In this document: positions 19,861 to 27,890 of the stretch, in pieces | How the letters are laid out: every line of letters begins with the position of its first letter | How positions within the stretch are numbered: position 1 is the stretch's first letter | Source of the DNA: CAYFPS01 sp964345075 | GTDB taxonomy: Bacteria; CAIWAD01 | Length of the DNA: 57,907 nucleotides | Assembly: GCA_964345075.1 (NCBI GenBank) | Contig: CAYFPS010000019.1 | Span: 1 to 57,907, forward strand | Reading direction: 5' to 3' | Program-made: the position numbers and the translations under genes | Notes under the pieces: generated by a model | Told to the model about the DNA's origin: nothing | The model's database searches: none | What the model saw: the letters and a program-made list of their open reading frames with translations, nothing else

Positions 19861-20417
19861 AGACAGACGAGCAGTTGATTCAGGCCTTGCAGGAAGGCGA
19901 GCTGGCGGCCTACGATCAGCTTGTCGAGCGCTATCGCGATCGCCTCTTCACCTTTTTGCGTCTGATGGTCAAGGATCCGGGCACGGCTGAAGACCTTTTG
20001 CAGGAAACCTTCATCCGCTTCTGGCGCTACCGAATGAACTACAAGCCCGTCGCCCGCTTCAGCACCTGGATCTACACCATCGCGGGCAATCTGGCCAGAA
20101 GTGAGCTCAGGCGGCTGGCCAGGAAGAATGAGATTGACATTGCCGCCAACGAGCATGTCAACGCGCCGGAATTTGAATTTGTGGATCAGGCCGCCCCGGT
20201 GGATGCGCAGGTTCATCGCCGCATGACACAGGAGGCCGTTCGGCGGGCCATCGAGAAATTGCCCGATGATTTTCGCGAAGTAATCATTTTGCGCGAACTG
20301 CAGGAACTTTCCTACGAGGAAATCGTAGAACTCCTTTCTCTCCCGCTGGGCACCGTCAAGAGCCGGATCAACCGGGCCCGGACGCGCCTGCGGGAGTTGC
20401 TTTCTGGAGAAGTCTAA
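19845..20417 (+). CDS. ECF (extracytoplasmic-function) sigma factor
   Basis: The 190-residue protein has sigma region 2 (AYDQLVERYRDRLFTFLRLM, then AEDLLQETFIRFWR for -10 recognition) and region 4 (LPDDFREVIILRELQELSYEEI, with the helix-turn-helix LPLGTVKSRINRARTRLR). It lacks regions 1 and 3, as ECF sigmas do. The start lies inside holA. An anti-sigma factor gene follows nine bases after the stop, so the pair is likely co-expressed and the sigma is held inactive at the membrane. Its own target promoter is not recognisable here. Confidence 0.95.
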   Translation: MSNPVKTDEQLIQALQEGELAAYDQLVERYRDRLFTFLRLMVKDPGTAEDLLQETFIRFWRYRMNYKPVARFSTWIYTIAGNLARSELRRLARKNEIDIAANEHVNAPEFEFVDQAAPVDAQVHRRMTQEAVRRAIEKLPDDFREVIILRELQELSYEEIVELLSLPLGTVKSRINRARTRLRELLSGEV

Positions 20418-20426
20418 GGAGAACGA

Positions 20427-20939
20427 ATGAACCCTTGTGAGACGCTTGCTGCCGAACTTTGGGACTGGCTTGAAGCTCCCGACACTCACCCGCAGAATCA
20501 GGAAATCCAGCAGCATCTGGCTGACTGCGCCTCCTGTCAGGCCCAGCTTGAGGAAATCAAGGCCCTGCGCGGCACACTTTCCCAGCTGAAGGAAAAGCCT
20601 TCCACCGCCTTTGATCAGCGCCTGAAAGCAGCACTTGAGGCCGAGCGCGCCGGAGACGACTTTCAGCTGCATGCATTACCTCAAAAGGGCTTCTGGAAAC
20701 GCCCGCTCAGTCTGGTTGCCCTTGGCGCGGCGGCCGTCCTGCTGGTGGGTCTTTTCAGTCGTCAGGACTTGCCGGAAAAGGAATTGCCCGGCCTTAACCT
20801 GAACAGCCAGGCGCCGGTTGCCCAGTCTGAAGGCCTGATCGAGCGCCACGAATGGAACGAAGCCGACAGCGCAAAAGCAGGGCAGGATCCAGTTCAGCAA
20901 CAGGATCAGGATGTGATCCCCGTCAGCACGGCTCCATGA
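20427..20939 (+). CDS. Membrane-bound anti-sigma factor with zinc-binding motif
   Basis: The 170-residue protein has H30-x3-C34-x2-C37, the zinc-binding anti-sigma (zf-HC2) motif, and one membrane segment at about 93-110. The N-terminal part would bind the sigma factor in the cytoplasm; the tail of about 60 residues, rich in Gln and acidic residues, is outside. An AAGGAGAACG ribosome-binding site precedes the ATG. Adjacent position to the ECF gene supports the pairing. Confidence 0.9.
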   Translation: MNPCETLAAELWDWLEAPDTHPQNQEIQQHLADCASCQAQLEEIKALRGTLSQLKEKPSTAFDQRLKAALEAERAGDDFQLHALPQKGFWKRPLSLVALGAAAVLLVGLFSRQDLPEKELPGLNLNSQAPVAQSEGLIERHEWNEADSAKAGQDPVQQQDQDVIPVSTAP

Positions 20940-20969
20940 GAAGGGAATTCATTAGCTTGACACCTTCAG

Positions 20970-20998
20970 GGCGGACACAGGTTGTCCGCCTTCTGTTT
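20970..20998 (+). terminator. Probable intrinsic terminator after the sigma/anti-sigma pair
   Basis: GGCGGACA (20970-20977) pairs with TGTCCGCC (20983-20990) around a short loop and is followed by TTCTGTTT. The U-tract is interrupted, so termination may be partial, letting some transcription into the nucleotide-sugar genes. Confidence 0.65.
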
Positions 20999-21015
20999 GG
21001 CTTTGGAGAAGTGCC

Positions 21016-21732
21016 ATGAAGGGTGTACTTCTGGCTGGCGGAACGGGCTCGCGCCTCCACCCGCTGACCAAGGTGACCAACAAGCACCTGCTGCCCGTCG
21101 GTCAGGAGCCCATGATCTTTCATCCGCTGAAGAAGCTGGTCGAGGCCGGCTGCGAGGATATCCTTGTGGTGACGGGTCTGGAGCACATGGGCGATGTGGT
21201 CAATCTGCTGGGCTCGGGCAGGGATTTCAACTGCCGCATCACCTACCGCGTGCAGGACGAGGCCGGTGGCATCGCGCAGGCACTGGGGCTGGCCGAAGGT
21301 TTTGTCGGGCAGGACAGCATGCTGGTTCTGCTGGGGGACAACATTTTTCGAGCCTCGCTGACAGAGCCGGCCAGGGCCTTTCTGGCCTCCAGCGCCGAAG
21401 CGCAGATCATGCTGAAGAATGTCCCGGATCCAGGACGATATGGCGTAGCCGAACTGGCCGGGGATCGTGTGCTGGGCATCGAAGAAAAGCCCGCCCATCC
21501 CAAAAGCACCATGGCCGTGACGGGGCTGTATTTCTACACGCACGGCGTCTTCGAGATCATTCGCACGCTCAAGCCTTCGGGTCGCGGCGAACTGGAAATC
21601 ACCGATGTGAACAACGAGTACATTCGCCGGGGCAGCCTGCGCTGGGAGGCCCTGGATGGATGGTGGACCGATGCCGGCACCTTTGAGTCGCTGGCACTTG
21701 CCAATCAATTCATTTCTGGAGATAAGTCATGA
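21016..21732 (+). CDS. Sugar-1-phosphate nucleotidyltransferase (RmlA/GalU-like)
   Basis: The 238-residue enzyme carries the nucleotide-binding signature LLAGGTGSRLHPLT near residue 5, a Lys-rich K-H-L-L-P-V-G segment and E-K-P. It is of the short form related to glucose-1-phosphate thymidylyltransferase but about 50 residues shorter than RmlA. Its product is probably an NDP-hexose for a surface polysaccharide. An upstream GGAGAAG box precedes ATG 21016. It overlaps ugd by four bases, which suggests a UDP-sugar route (UDP-glucose to UDP-glucuronate), but TTP or UTP use cannot be read from sequence. Confidence 0.88.
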   Translation: MKGVLLAGGTGSRLHPLTKVTNKHLLPVGQEPMIFHPLKKLVEAGCEDILVVTGLEHMGDVVNLLGSGRDFNCRITYRVQDEAGGIAQALGLAEGFVGQDSMLVLLGDNIFRASLTEPARAFLASSAEAQIMLKNVPDPGRYGVAELAGDRVLGIEEKPAHPKSTMAVTGLYFYTHGVFEIIRTLKPSGRGELEITDVNNEYIRRGSLRWEALDGWWTDAGTFESLALANQFISGDKS

Positions 21733-23030
21733 AACTGACGGTCATCGGCACCGGCTATGTGGGCCTGGTGGTTGGCGTCTGCTTTGCTGAAGTGGGCAAC
21801 GATGTGATCTGTGTGGATGTGGATCAACGCAAGATCGACATGCTGAACCGCGGTGAGATTCCCATTTATGAACCCGGATTGAAGGAAATGCTCGAGCGAG
21901 TGGTCCGTCAGGGTCGCTTAAGCTTCAGCATGGATACCAGGGCCGCCGTGGAGCAGAGCAAGGTGGTCTTCATTGCCGTGGGCACGCCCCCGGACGAGGA
22001 CGGCTCGGCCGACCTGCAGCATGTGCTGGCTGCCGCCCGCGAAGTGGCAGGTGCCATGAAGGATTACACGGTGGTGGTTGACAAGTCCACGGTGCCGGTT
22101 GGCACGGCGGACAAGGTGCGGGCCGCCATGAAGGAAGTCACGGATCTGGACTTCGATGTGGTTTCCAATCCCGAATTCCTCAAGGAAGGCGCGGCCATCA
22201 ATGACTTCCTCAAGCCCGATCGCGTGGTGGTGGGTGCCGACAGCGAGCGGGCCCGCGAAATCATGCTCGAGCTCTACGGACCCTTTGTGCGCACGGGTCA
22301 TCCCATCATCACCATGGATGTGCGCTCGGCCGAGCTGACCAAGTACGCGGCCAACGCCATGCTGGCCACCAAGATCTCCTTCATGAATGAAATCGCCCGC
22401 ATCTGCGATCGCGTCGGCGCCAATGTGGAGAAGGTCCGCCTGGGCATCGGCAGCGACACGCGCATTGGCCCGCAGTTCCTCTTTCCGGGCATCGGTTATG
22501 GTGGCAGCTGCTTCCCCAAGGATGTCAAGGCCATTATCAAGACGGCCCAGGAATACGATTACGACTTCCGCATTCTGCAGGCAGTCGAAGAGGTGAACGC
22601 CGGCCAGAAGCGCCTGATGGTGGACATGGTCAAGGCGCACTTTGGTGAGGACCTTTCCGGCAAGACCTTCGCGCTGTGGGGCCTGGCCTTCAAGCCGCGC
22701 ACGGACGACATGCGCGAAGCCCCCTCGCTGGAAGTAATCAAGGGCCTGAGCGAGGCCGGCGCCCGCTTCAAGGTCTACGACCCGGAAGCCATGGAAGAAT
22801 GCGAGCGCAAGATCGGCGACGCGGTTGAATACGCCAGCGACAACTACGCGGCGCTGGAAGGGGCCGATGCCCTGATCATCGCAACCGAATGGTCGGACTT
22901 CCGCGAGCCGGATTTCGATCGCATGAAAAGCCTGCTGAAGGAGGCCGTCATCTTTGACGGACGCAATATCTACAAGGCCGAAAAGGTGCGCGGACTGGGC
23001 TTCAGCTACCGCAGCATCGGTCGTCCATAG
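21729..23030 (+). CDS. ugd: UDP-glucose 6-dehydrogenase
   Basis: Ugd oxidises UDP-glucose twice with NAD to UDP-glucuronate. The 433-residue protein starts with the Rossmann motif IGTGYVGLV, has VGTPPDEDGSADL, and the catalytic Cys261 in GGSCFPKD. The C-terminal UDP-binding domain shows LWGLAFKPRTDDMREAPS. It is fused by ATGA overlap to the preceding nucleotidyltransferase, and its product is the substrate of the UDP-xylose synthase that follows after an attenuator-like hairpin. Confidence 0.97.
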   Translation: MKLTVIGTGYVGLVVGVCFAEVGNDVICVDVDQRKIDMLNRGEIPIYEPGLKEMLERVVRQGRLSFSMDTRAAVEQSKVVFIAVGTPPDEDGSADLQHVLAAAREVAGAMKDYTVVVDKSTVPVGTADKVRAAMKEVTDLDFDVVSNPEFLKEGAAINDFLKPDRVVVGADSERAREIMLELYGPFVRTGHPIITMDVRSAELTKYAANAMLATKISFMNEIARICDRVGANVEKVRLGIGSDTRIGPQFLFPGIGYGGSCFPKDVKAIIKTAQEYDYDFRILQAVEEVNAGQKRLMVDMVKAHFGEDLSGKTFALWGLAFKPRTDDMREAPSLEVIKGLSEAGARFKVYDPEAMEECERKIGDAVEYASDNYAALEGADALIIATEWSDFREPDFDRMKSLLKEAVIFDGRNIYKAEKVRGLGFSYRSIGRP

Positions 23031-23041
23031 AAGGCTGAGCG

Positions 23042-23071
23042 GGGCCCGTGTCCAAGGCGCGGGTCCTTTTT
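23042..23071 (+). terminator. Terminator or attenuator between ugd and uxs
   Basis: GGGCCCGTG (23042-23050) pairs over nine positions with CGCGGGTCC (23058-23066), with two G-T wobbles, around TCCAAGG; five T follow. It sits entirely in the 53-base gap between two genes of one pathway, so partial termination that sets the ratio of the two enzymes is a reasonable inference. Confidence 0.7.
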
Positions 23072-23083
23072 CAAGGAAGATCC

Positions 23084-24016
23084 ATGCGAGTTCTTGTCAC
23101 CGGCGGCGCCGGTTTCATCGGCAGTCATCTTTGCCGCAGGCTACTGTCCGAAGGTCACGAAGTGATCTGCCTGGATAACCTCTTTACGGGTTCCCGGGAC
23201 AATATCCGTCCGCTTCTGGCCGACGATCACTTCGAGTTCATTCGCCACGACATCATCGAGCCGATTCTGCTGGAAGTCGACTGGATCTTCAATCTGGCCT
23301 GTCCGGCATCGCCCATTCACTATCAGCACAATCCTGTGAAGACGGTCAAGACCAGCGTGATGGGCGCAATCAACATGCTGGGCATGGCCAAGCGTGTGGG
23401 CGCCCGCATCCTGCACACCTCTACCAGCGAAGTTTACGGCGATCCGCAGGTGCACCCGCAGCCGGAGTCTTATCACGGCAATGTCAATCCGATCGGCCTC
23501 AGGAGCTGCTACGATGAAGGCAAGCGTGTGGCCGAAACCCTGATGTTCGACTATCACCGCCAGAACAAGGTGGATGTGCGTGTCGTGCGCATTTTCAACA
23601 CCTACGGCCCCAACATGGCGGTCAATGACGGTCGTGTGGTCTCGAATTTCATCGAGCAGGCGCTTTCCGGCAAGGACATCACCATTTACGGGGAAGGCGA
23701 GCAGACGCGCAGCTTCCAGTATGTGGATGACCTGGTTGAAGGCATGATGCGCATGATGCAGAAGGAAGGCTTTACCGGGCCGGTCAATCTGGGCAACCCG
23801 GAAGAGTTCACCATTCGTGAACTGGCCGAAGAAGTCCTGCGTCAGACCGGCTCCAGCTCGAAGCTGATCAAGCTGCCGCTGCCGGCCGATGATCCCAAGG
23901 TGCGCAAGCCGGACATTGCGCTGGCCATGCGCGAGCTGGACTGGAAACCGCAAGTCCGCCTGAAGGAAGGCCTGGCCCGCACCATCGACTACTTCAAGGG
24001 AGTACTGGGCGCATGA
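23084..24016 (+). CDS. UDP-glucuronate decarboxylase (UDP-xylose synthase)
   Basis: The 310-residue extended SDR starts MRVLVTGGAGFIGSH, has the CPASPIHYQ segment that is specific to UDP-xylose synthases, the catalytic TSTSEVYGDP and S-C-Y-D-E-G-K (Tyr/Lys), and the RIFNTYGP motif. It converts UDP-glucuronate to UDP-xylose, the step after Ugd. ATG 23084 follows an AAGGAAGA box; an upstream GTG at 23048 would lie within the hairpin stem. It overlaps the next gene by four bases. Confidence 0.96.
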   Translation: MRVLVTGGAGFIGSHLCRRLLSEGHEVICLDNLFTGSRDNIRPLLADDHFEFIRHDIIEPILLEVDWIFNLACPASPIHYQHNPVKTVKTSVMGAINMLGMAKRVGARILHTSTSEVYGDPQVHPQPESYHGNVNPIGLRSCYDEGKRVAETLMFDYHRQNKVDVRVVRIFNTYGPNMAVNDGRVVSNFIEQALSGKDITIYGEGEQTRSFQYVDDLVEGMMRMMQKEGFTGPVNLGNPEEFTIRELAEEVLRQTGSSSKLIKLPLPADDPKVRKPDIALAMRELDWKPQVRLKEGLARTIDYFKGVLGA

Positions 24017-25650
24017 GGGACGGGCGCCTCTGGCTGCTGCTTGTCCTTGTTTTGTCCTGCGCCCGGATTCAGGCGCCACCCGGTGCCGAAGCCGACCGCG
24101 AAGGCCCTGTGATCAATTTGATCAAACCTGCTCCCGGTGAGCAAGTCCTTGGCCTTCAACCGGAATTCCTCCTGGAATTCAATGAGTACGTGAACCGCGC
24201 CTCGCTGCGCACGGCCTTGAGTTTGAATCCCCAATCCAGAACACCGCTTGACTTTTCCTGGCGCGGGCGCCGGGTCAGGGTGCGTCCCGATGGGCCATTG
24301 CTGGCCGGGCACACCTATTCGCTCCAGATTGGTTCCGCTCTGAAGGATATGGCCGGCAACCCGCTGCGCGAACCTTTGCAATTGCTTTTTGGCACAACCG
24401 CTCCACCGGATTCCCTGGCCCTTTCCGCGCGCTTTCATGGCGAGCTGAAGAGCCAGGCAGAACTTTGGGTCTGGCCGCTGGACAGCCTTGACAGCAGCGA
24501 GCCGGCCAGGCCGCTCTGGCGCGGCAGTCCTGACAGTCTGGGACAAGTAACGCTACGCGGTTTGCCCGCACGTCCGCTCTTAGCCATGGCCGTCTGCGAC
24601 CGCAATCATGATGGGCGCTGGCAGGCTGCCAGTGAAGAGGCCGCCTTGCCCGACCACGAGGCCCTTGCCTCCCTCGAGCCGCGCACCATGCATTTTCTTC
24701 CCGGAAAGGGCCTGTTTCTGGCGGGTGCCGAAGGATTGAAGGGCAAGCGGCCAAGTCCACTGCTTGTGGAGCTTTCCGGACGTCTGGATCCGCCCGCCTT
24801 GTCCGCGCTGGATGCTGAAGAGCGGCAGGGAGCCGTGGCTGACAGCCTGCGTCTGGCCAGTCTGCGGATGGAAAGCCGGGATGGCAGCGCCTTGCCGGTG
24901 CTGGCCCTGTCCAGACCCGAAGCGGGCCTCATGTACCTTCATCTTGAAGGAGCCATGGACAGTCTGGAAGCTCGCCTGCTGCTTGATTTCAGCCCGGACA
25001 CTGTGCGACTGGGCTACCCCTTGAGTATGCAGGTTGAAAGCCCTCAGCCGAATCCCGTCTGGCAGGCAGACAGCCTGCTGCTTGCCTTTTCCAGTCCCAT
25101 GAAGCTTGCGGCGGGCGCGGCCTTTCGGCACCTGCCCGCTGGCGATGGGGATAGCCTGACCCTGGCCGCCCGGCAGCTGGATGTTTTCCAGACGCAGTTT
25201 GAAAGCAGTAGCGCAGAGCCACTTGGGCGTGGTCGATTGGAGATCGCCGCTGGCAGCTATCTGGATATGGCTGGCAAGGCCTGGCCCGACAGCCTGCTGA
25301 AACTCAGGCTTCCGGATAAGCCCCGGACATCCCGGAGCGCCACGGGCGGCCTCGAATGGTCGCTGGATCGGCTGCCCCGGGAAGGCGGCTGGCGCATTCG
25401 GCTGCTCGGCGAGACTGGCCTGCTGGATGATCGGCCTTTGGCCGGTCAGGACGAGATTGAAGGGCTGCCTGTAGGCCGAGTGCGATTTGCGCTATATCTG
25501 GACCGGGACCTGAATGGCCGCTGGAGCCCCGGCCAGCTCGATCCCCTTGAATGGGCCGAGCCCTGGCTGGACCTAGAAGGCGAGTGGGAGATCATCGAGG
25601 GCTGGGTTCAGGGTGGATTAAGGCTACACTTGCCGGAGAGAATACCATGA
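24013..25650 (+). CDS. Lipoprotein with N-terminal Ig-like domain
   Basis: The 545-residue product has a lipoprotein signal ending at Cys16 (LVLSC). Residues 30-125 match the bacterial Ig-like type 5 pattern (P-V-I-N-x-x-K-P-A-P-G-E-Q... L-L-E-F-N-E-Y-V then H-T-Y-S-L-Q-I-G and D-M-A-G-N-P-L), as in SbsA-like and FCB surface lipoproteins. The rest is beta-rich, contains DRNHDGRW and DRDLNGRW (calcium-loop-like), and is unassigned. It lies in ATGA overlaps between the UDP-xylose synthase and manC, which suggests a role in surface polysaccharide or envelope. Confidence 0.78.
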   Translation: MRDGRLWLLLVLVLSCARIQAPPGAEADREGPVINLIKPAPGEQVLGLQPEFLLEFNEYVNRASLRTALSLNPQSRTPLDFSWRGRRVRVRPDGPLLAGHTYSLQIGSALKDMAGNPLREPLQLLFGTTAPPDSLALSARFHGELKSQAELWVWPLDSLDSSEPARPLWRGSPDSLGQVTLRGLPARPLLAMAVCDRNHDGRWQAASEEAALPDHEALASLEPRTMHFLPGKGLFLAGAEGLKGKRPSPLLVELSGRLDPPALSALDAEERQGAVADSLRLASLRMESRDGSALPVLALSRPEAGLMYLHLEGAMDSLEARLLLDFSPDTVRLGYPLSMQVESPQPNPVWQADSLLLAFSSPMKLAAGAAFRHLPAGDGDSLTLAARQLDVFQTQFESSSAEPLGRGRLEIAAGSYLDMAGKAWPDSLLKLRLPDKPRTSRSATGGLEWSLDRLPREGGWRIRLLGETGLLDDRPLAGQDEIEGLPVGRVRFALYLDRDLNGRWSPGQLDPLEWAEPWLDLEGEWEIIEGWVQGGLRLHLPERIP

Positions 25651-26726
25651 AATCCTGTTTTGTCGTGATCATGGCTGGCGGCGTCGGTTCACGCTTCTGG
25701 CCGCTTTCCCGCATCGAGCGGCCCAAGCAGTTTCTGAGTATTCTGGGCGACAAGGCTCTGCTCAGGGAAACCGTCGACCGCATCAAGGGGGAGATTCCGC
25801 CCGAGCGCATTCTGATCCTGACCAGCAACCTGCTGGTCGAGCGCAGTCGTCACCTGCTGCCTGAACTGCCGCCGGAAAACATCATCGGCGAGCCGATGGG
25901 ACGTAACACGGCACCCTGTCTGGCTCTGGCCGCGCGTATTCTGCTGAAGCGCGATCCCGAGGCCACCATGATCGTCCTGAGTGCCGATCACTTCATTGGC
26001 GATGCCGAGGAATTTCTGTGTTCGCTGGACAGGGCCGTTGAGGCTGCCCGAGGCGGGCATCTGGTGACACTGGGCGTAGCGCCAAGCCGTCCTGAAACGG
26101 GTTACGGTTACATTCAGCACGCGGAAGAAGAACTGGCTCCCGGAATCTTTTCTGTCAAAACCTTTGCGGAAAAGCCCGATCTGGAAACCGCCCTGAACTT
26201 CCTTAAAAGCGGCGATTTCCTCTGGAATTCAGGCATGTTCATCTGGGAGAATCAGGCCATCGTTGAGGCCTTTGAAGAGTGGATGCCCGAGCTTTGGGAG
26301 GCCTTCGACGAGTTTGATGCCAATCCGGCCAGTGCCAGCTTTCACGATGAGCTGGCCAGGATTTACCCCAACCTGCGCAGCCAGTCGATCGATGTGGGAA
26401 TCATGGAGCCCGCCGGGCTGGTCAAGGGCAAGGTGCGTGTGATTCGCGCGACCTTCCCCTGGAACGATGCGGGCACCTGGGCCGAGGTTCATCGCATGAT
26501 GAAGGCTGATGCCGAAGGCAACACCGTACAGGGGCAGAGCCTGATGATTGATTCCCGGGACTGCCACGTTCACGCCGACGAGCGCATGGTGGTCCTGCTG
26601 GGCATGGAATCCACGGTGGTGGTTGACACGCCCGATGCCCTGCTGGTCTGCCCGATCAGCCGGAATCAGGACCTGCGCGAGGTGATCCATCGCCTGAAGG
26701 CCGAAGGCAACCACGAACTGCTGTGA
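25647..26726 (+). CDS. manC: Mannose-1-phosphate guanylyltransferase
   Basis: The enzyme makes GDP-mannose from GTP and mannose-1-phosphate. The 359-residue protein carries the signature GGVGSRFWPLSR, E-R-P-K-Q-F-L, PMGRNTAPC, SADHFIG, FAEKPD and N-S-G-M-F-I-W. It lacks the C-terminal phosphomannose isomerase of bifunctional enzymes. ATG 25647 is in the ATGA overlap with the lipoprotein and was preferred to an upstream ATG without homologous extension. It closes the nucleotide-sugar cluster. Confidence 0.95.
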   Translation: MKSCFVVIMAGGVGSRFWPLSRIERPKQFLSILGDKALLRETVDRIKGEIPPERILILTSNLLVERSRHLLPELPPENIIGEPMGRNTAPCLALAARILLKRDPEATMIVLSADHFIGDAEEFLCSLDRAVEAARGGHLVTLGVAPSRPETGYGYIQHAEEELAPGIFSVKTFAEKPDLETALNFLKSGDFLWNSGMFIWENQAIVEAFEEWMPELWEAFDEFDANPASASFHDELARIYPNLRSQSIDVGIMEPAGLVKGKVRVIRATFPWNDAGTWAEVHRMMKADAEGNTVQGQSLMIDSRDCHVHADERMVVLLGMESTVVVDTPDALLVCPISRNQDLREVIHRLKAEGNHELL

Positions 26727-26744
26727 TCATGCTACTTTGATGCG

Positions 26745-27077
26745 ATGAAGAAGAAAGATGCCTCAGCGGTCGACCAGATTCACGAAGAACACTTTCGCCA
26801 GCTCTGCGAAGTTGCGCCGCAGCTGGGCCTGAAGGTTCGTGTCGAACAGGGAACCTTTCGCTCCGGCAAATGCAGGCGGCGCGATGAGGACTTCATCATT
26901 CTTAACCGGCGTTTGAGTCCGGAAGATCGTGTGATTGTACTGGCCACTCTGCTGGCCGCCGAAGACCTGGAAAGTCATTTCATCAAGCCCGACATGCGGG
27001 CCCTGATCGAGGAACACGCTCTTGTCCGGCAAGCCGCCGACGGGGCCAGCGCGGAGGACGCCAGCCATGATGACTGA
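26745..27077 (+). CDS. Conserved small protein of unknown function
   Basis: The 110-residue protein starts MKKKDAS and has the pattern S-G-K-C-R-R-R-D-E-D-F-I-I-L-N-R-R-L-x6-V-I-V-L-A-x-L-L, which I recall as a small uncharacterised family of cytoplasmic proteins; the single Cys (about 43) is followed by a strand and two helices. The Ala-rich acidic tail overlaps the crp/fnr-type gene by 11 bases. No function is assigned. Upstream it follows manC by 18 bases with no clear ribosome-binding site. Confidence 0.65.
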   Translation: MKKKDASAVDQIHEEHFRQLCEVAPQLGLKVRVEQGTFRSGKCRRRDEDFIILNRRLSPEDRVIVLATLLAAEDLESHFIKPDMRALIEEHALVRQAADGASAEDASHDD

Positions 27078-27750
27078 TCCCCTTTTTCTTAAAAGTGTCA
27101 TCCTCTTTGAAGATCTGGAAGACGGCGACATCCTGCGCATTGCCGAGCGCGTTACCGTCAAGAAATACCGCAAGAACAACCTGATCATTTTTGAAGAAGA
27201 CGAAGGTCAGGTGCTGTACATCATGCGCCATGGCCGCGTCAAGATCTCCCGGATCAATCCTTCGGGCGAAGAAGTCATCCTGGCCATCCTGGGGCCGGCA
27301 GACTTCTTTGGCGAGCTGTCCATCATAGACGGCGGCCCGCGCAGCGCGACCGTGACCTCCATCGACGAGGTTGAACTGCTTTGCCTGCGCCGCAAGGATT
27401 TCTTCGACCTGCTGCACAGCCATCCGACCATTGCCATTTCCCTTTTGAAGCTCATGGCCGTCAGGATTCGCAAGACCGACGCACAGCTGGTTTCCTTAAG
27501 CTCGCTGGATGCGCGCGGCCGTGCGATCAGCACCCTGATCAGTCTCTGTCGTGATCTGGGCGAAATGAAGGGGCCGGACCTGCACCTGAGCAACCTGCCC
27601 CTGCAACGGGATTTGGCCTCCATGGCTGGCACCAGCCGTGAAACCATGTCGCGCATTCTGGCCCGGCTGGAATCCGATGGCTGGCTGAGCAAGCAGGGTT
27701 CAGACCTGATCGTGCACCGCTTTGCTGAATTCGTCAAGCAGAACAGCTGA
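27067..27750 (+). CDS. Crp/Fnr-family transcription regulator
   Basis: The 227-residue protein has an N-terminal cyclic-nucleotide-binding-like domain (residues 15-125, with G-E-L-S-I-I-D-G-G-P-R-S-A-T, matching the phosphate-binding cassette F-G-E-L-x-x-x-x-x-x-R-S-A) and a C-terminal winged helix with recognition helix SRETMSRILARL. It lacks the Fnr iron-sulphur cysteines, so it is closer to Crp. The R-S-A-T cassette suggests it may bind cAMP or a similar ligand. It lies directly upstream of the structured leader of mutA, which is a candidate target. Confidence 0.9.
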   Translation: MMTDPLFLKSVILFEDLEDGDILRIAERVTVKKYRKNNLIIFEEDEGQVLYIMRHGRVKISRINPSGEEVILAILGPADFFGELSIIDGGPRSATVTSIDEVELLCLRRKDFFDLLHSHPTIAISLLKLMAVRIRKTDAQLVSLSSLDARGRAISTLISLCRDLGEMKGPDLHLSNLPLQRDLASMAGTSRETMSRILARLESDGWLSKQGSDLIVHRFAEFVKQNS

Positions 27751-27753
27751 ATT

Positions 27754-27769
27754 CGGCACGCATCTTGCC
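27754..27769 (+). promoter_or_regulatory. Candidate sigma-54 promoter of the mut operon
   Basis: CGGCACGCATCTTGCC matches the -24/-12 consensus TGGCACG-N4-TTGCW at 14 of 16 positions, with GG and GC exactly ten bases apart. It starts four bases after the regulator stop codon. The predicted transcript would begin near 27780 and carry a leader of about 110 bases. Confidence 0.55.
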
Positions 27770-27818
27770 ATTGCTTTCAGCGCGCCGTTGACGCAAAGCT
27801 GAAATCCCCGCATTTCGG

Positions 27819-27854
27819 GCCGGAACTTCCAAAGCTTGTAAAGCTGGTTCCGGC
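27819..27854. promoter_or_regulatory. Long inverted repeat in the mutA leader
   Basis: GCCGGAAC (27819-27826) is the exact complement of GTTCCGGC (27847-27854), and the enclosed stretch itself pairs AGCTT with AAGCT. It would make a stable stem-loop in the leader RNA. Confidence 0.7.
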
Positions 27855-27856
27855 GC

Positions 27857-27888
27857 TTCCCGAATTCGGGAAAAGAAGGATCCTTCTT
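27857..27888. promoter_or_regulatory. Two back-to-back 16-bp palindromes at the mutA start
   Basis: TTCCCGAATTCGGGAA (27857-27872) and AAGAAGGATCCTTCTT (27873-27888) are both perfectly self-complementary and directly adjacent. The second contains the AAGAAGGA ribosome-binding site of mutA (ATG 27891), so the RNA hairpin would sequester it, while the DNA could be a tandem operator. Confidence 0.8.
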
Positions 27889-27890
27889 GC

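Noticed and set aside
20957..20962. TTGACA as a promoter for the nucleotidyltransferase gene
   Set aside because: No acceptable -10 box lies 16-18 bases downstream; the DNA there is the terminator stem.
27751..27890. Cobalamin riboswitch before mutA
   Set aside because: No B12 box (GCCACTG) is found, and the folds seen are simple palindromes.
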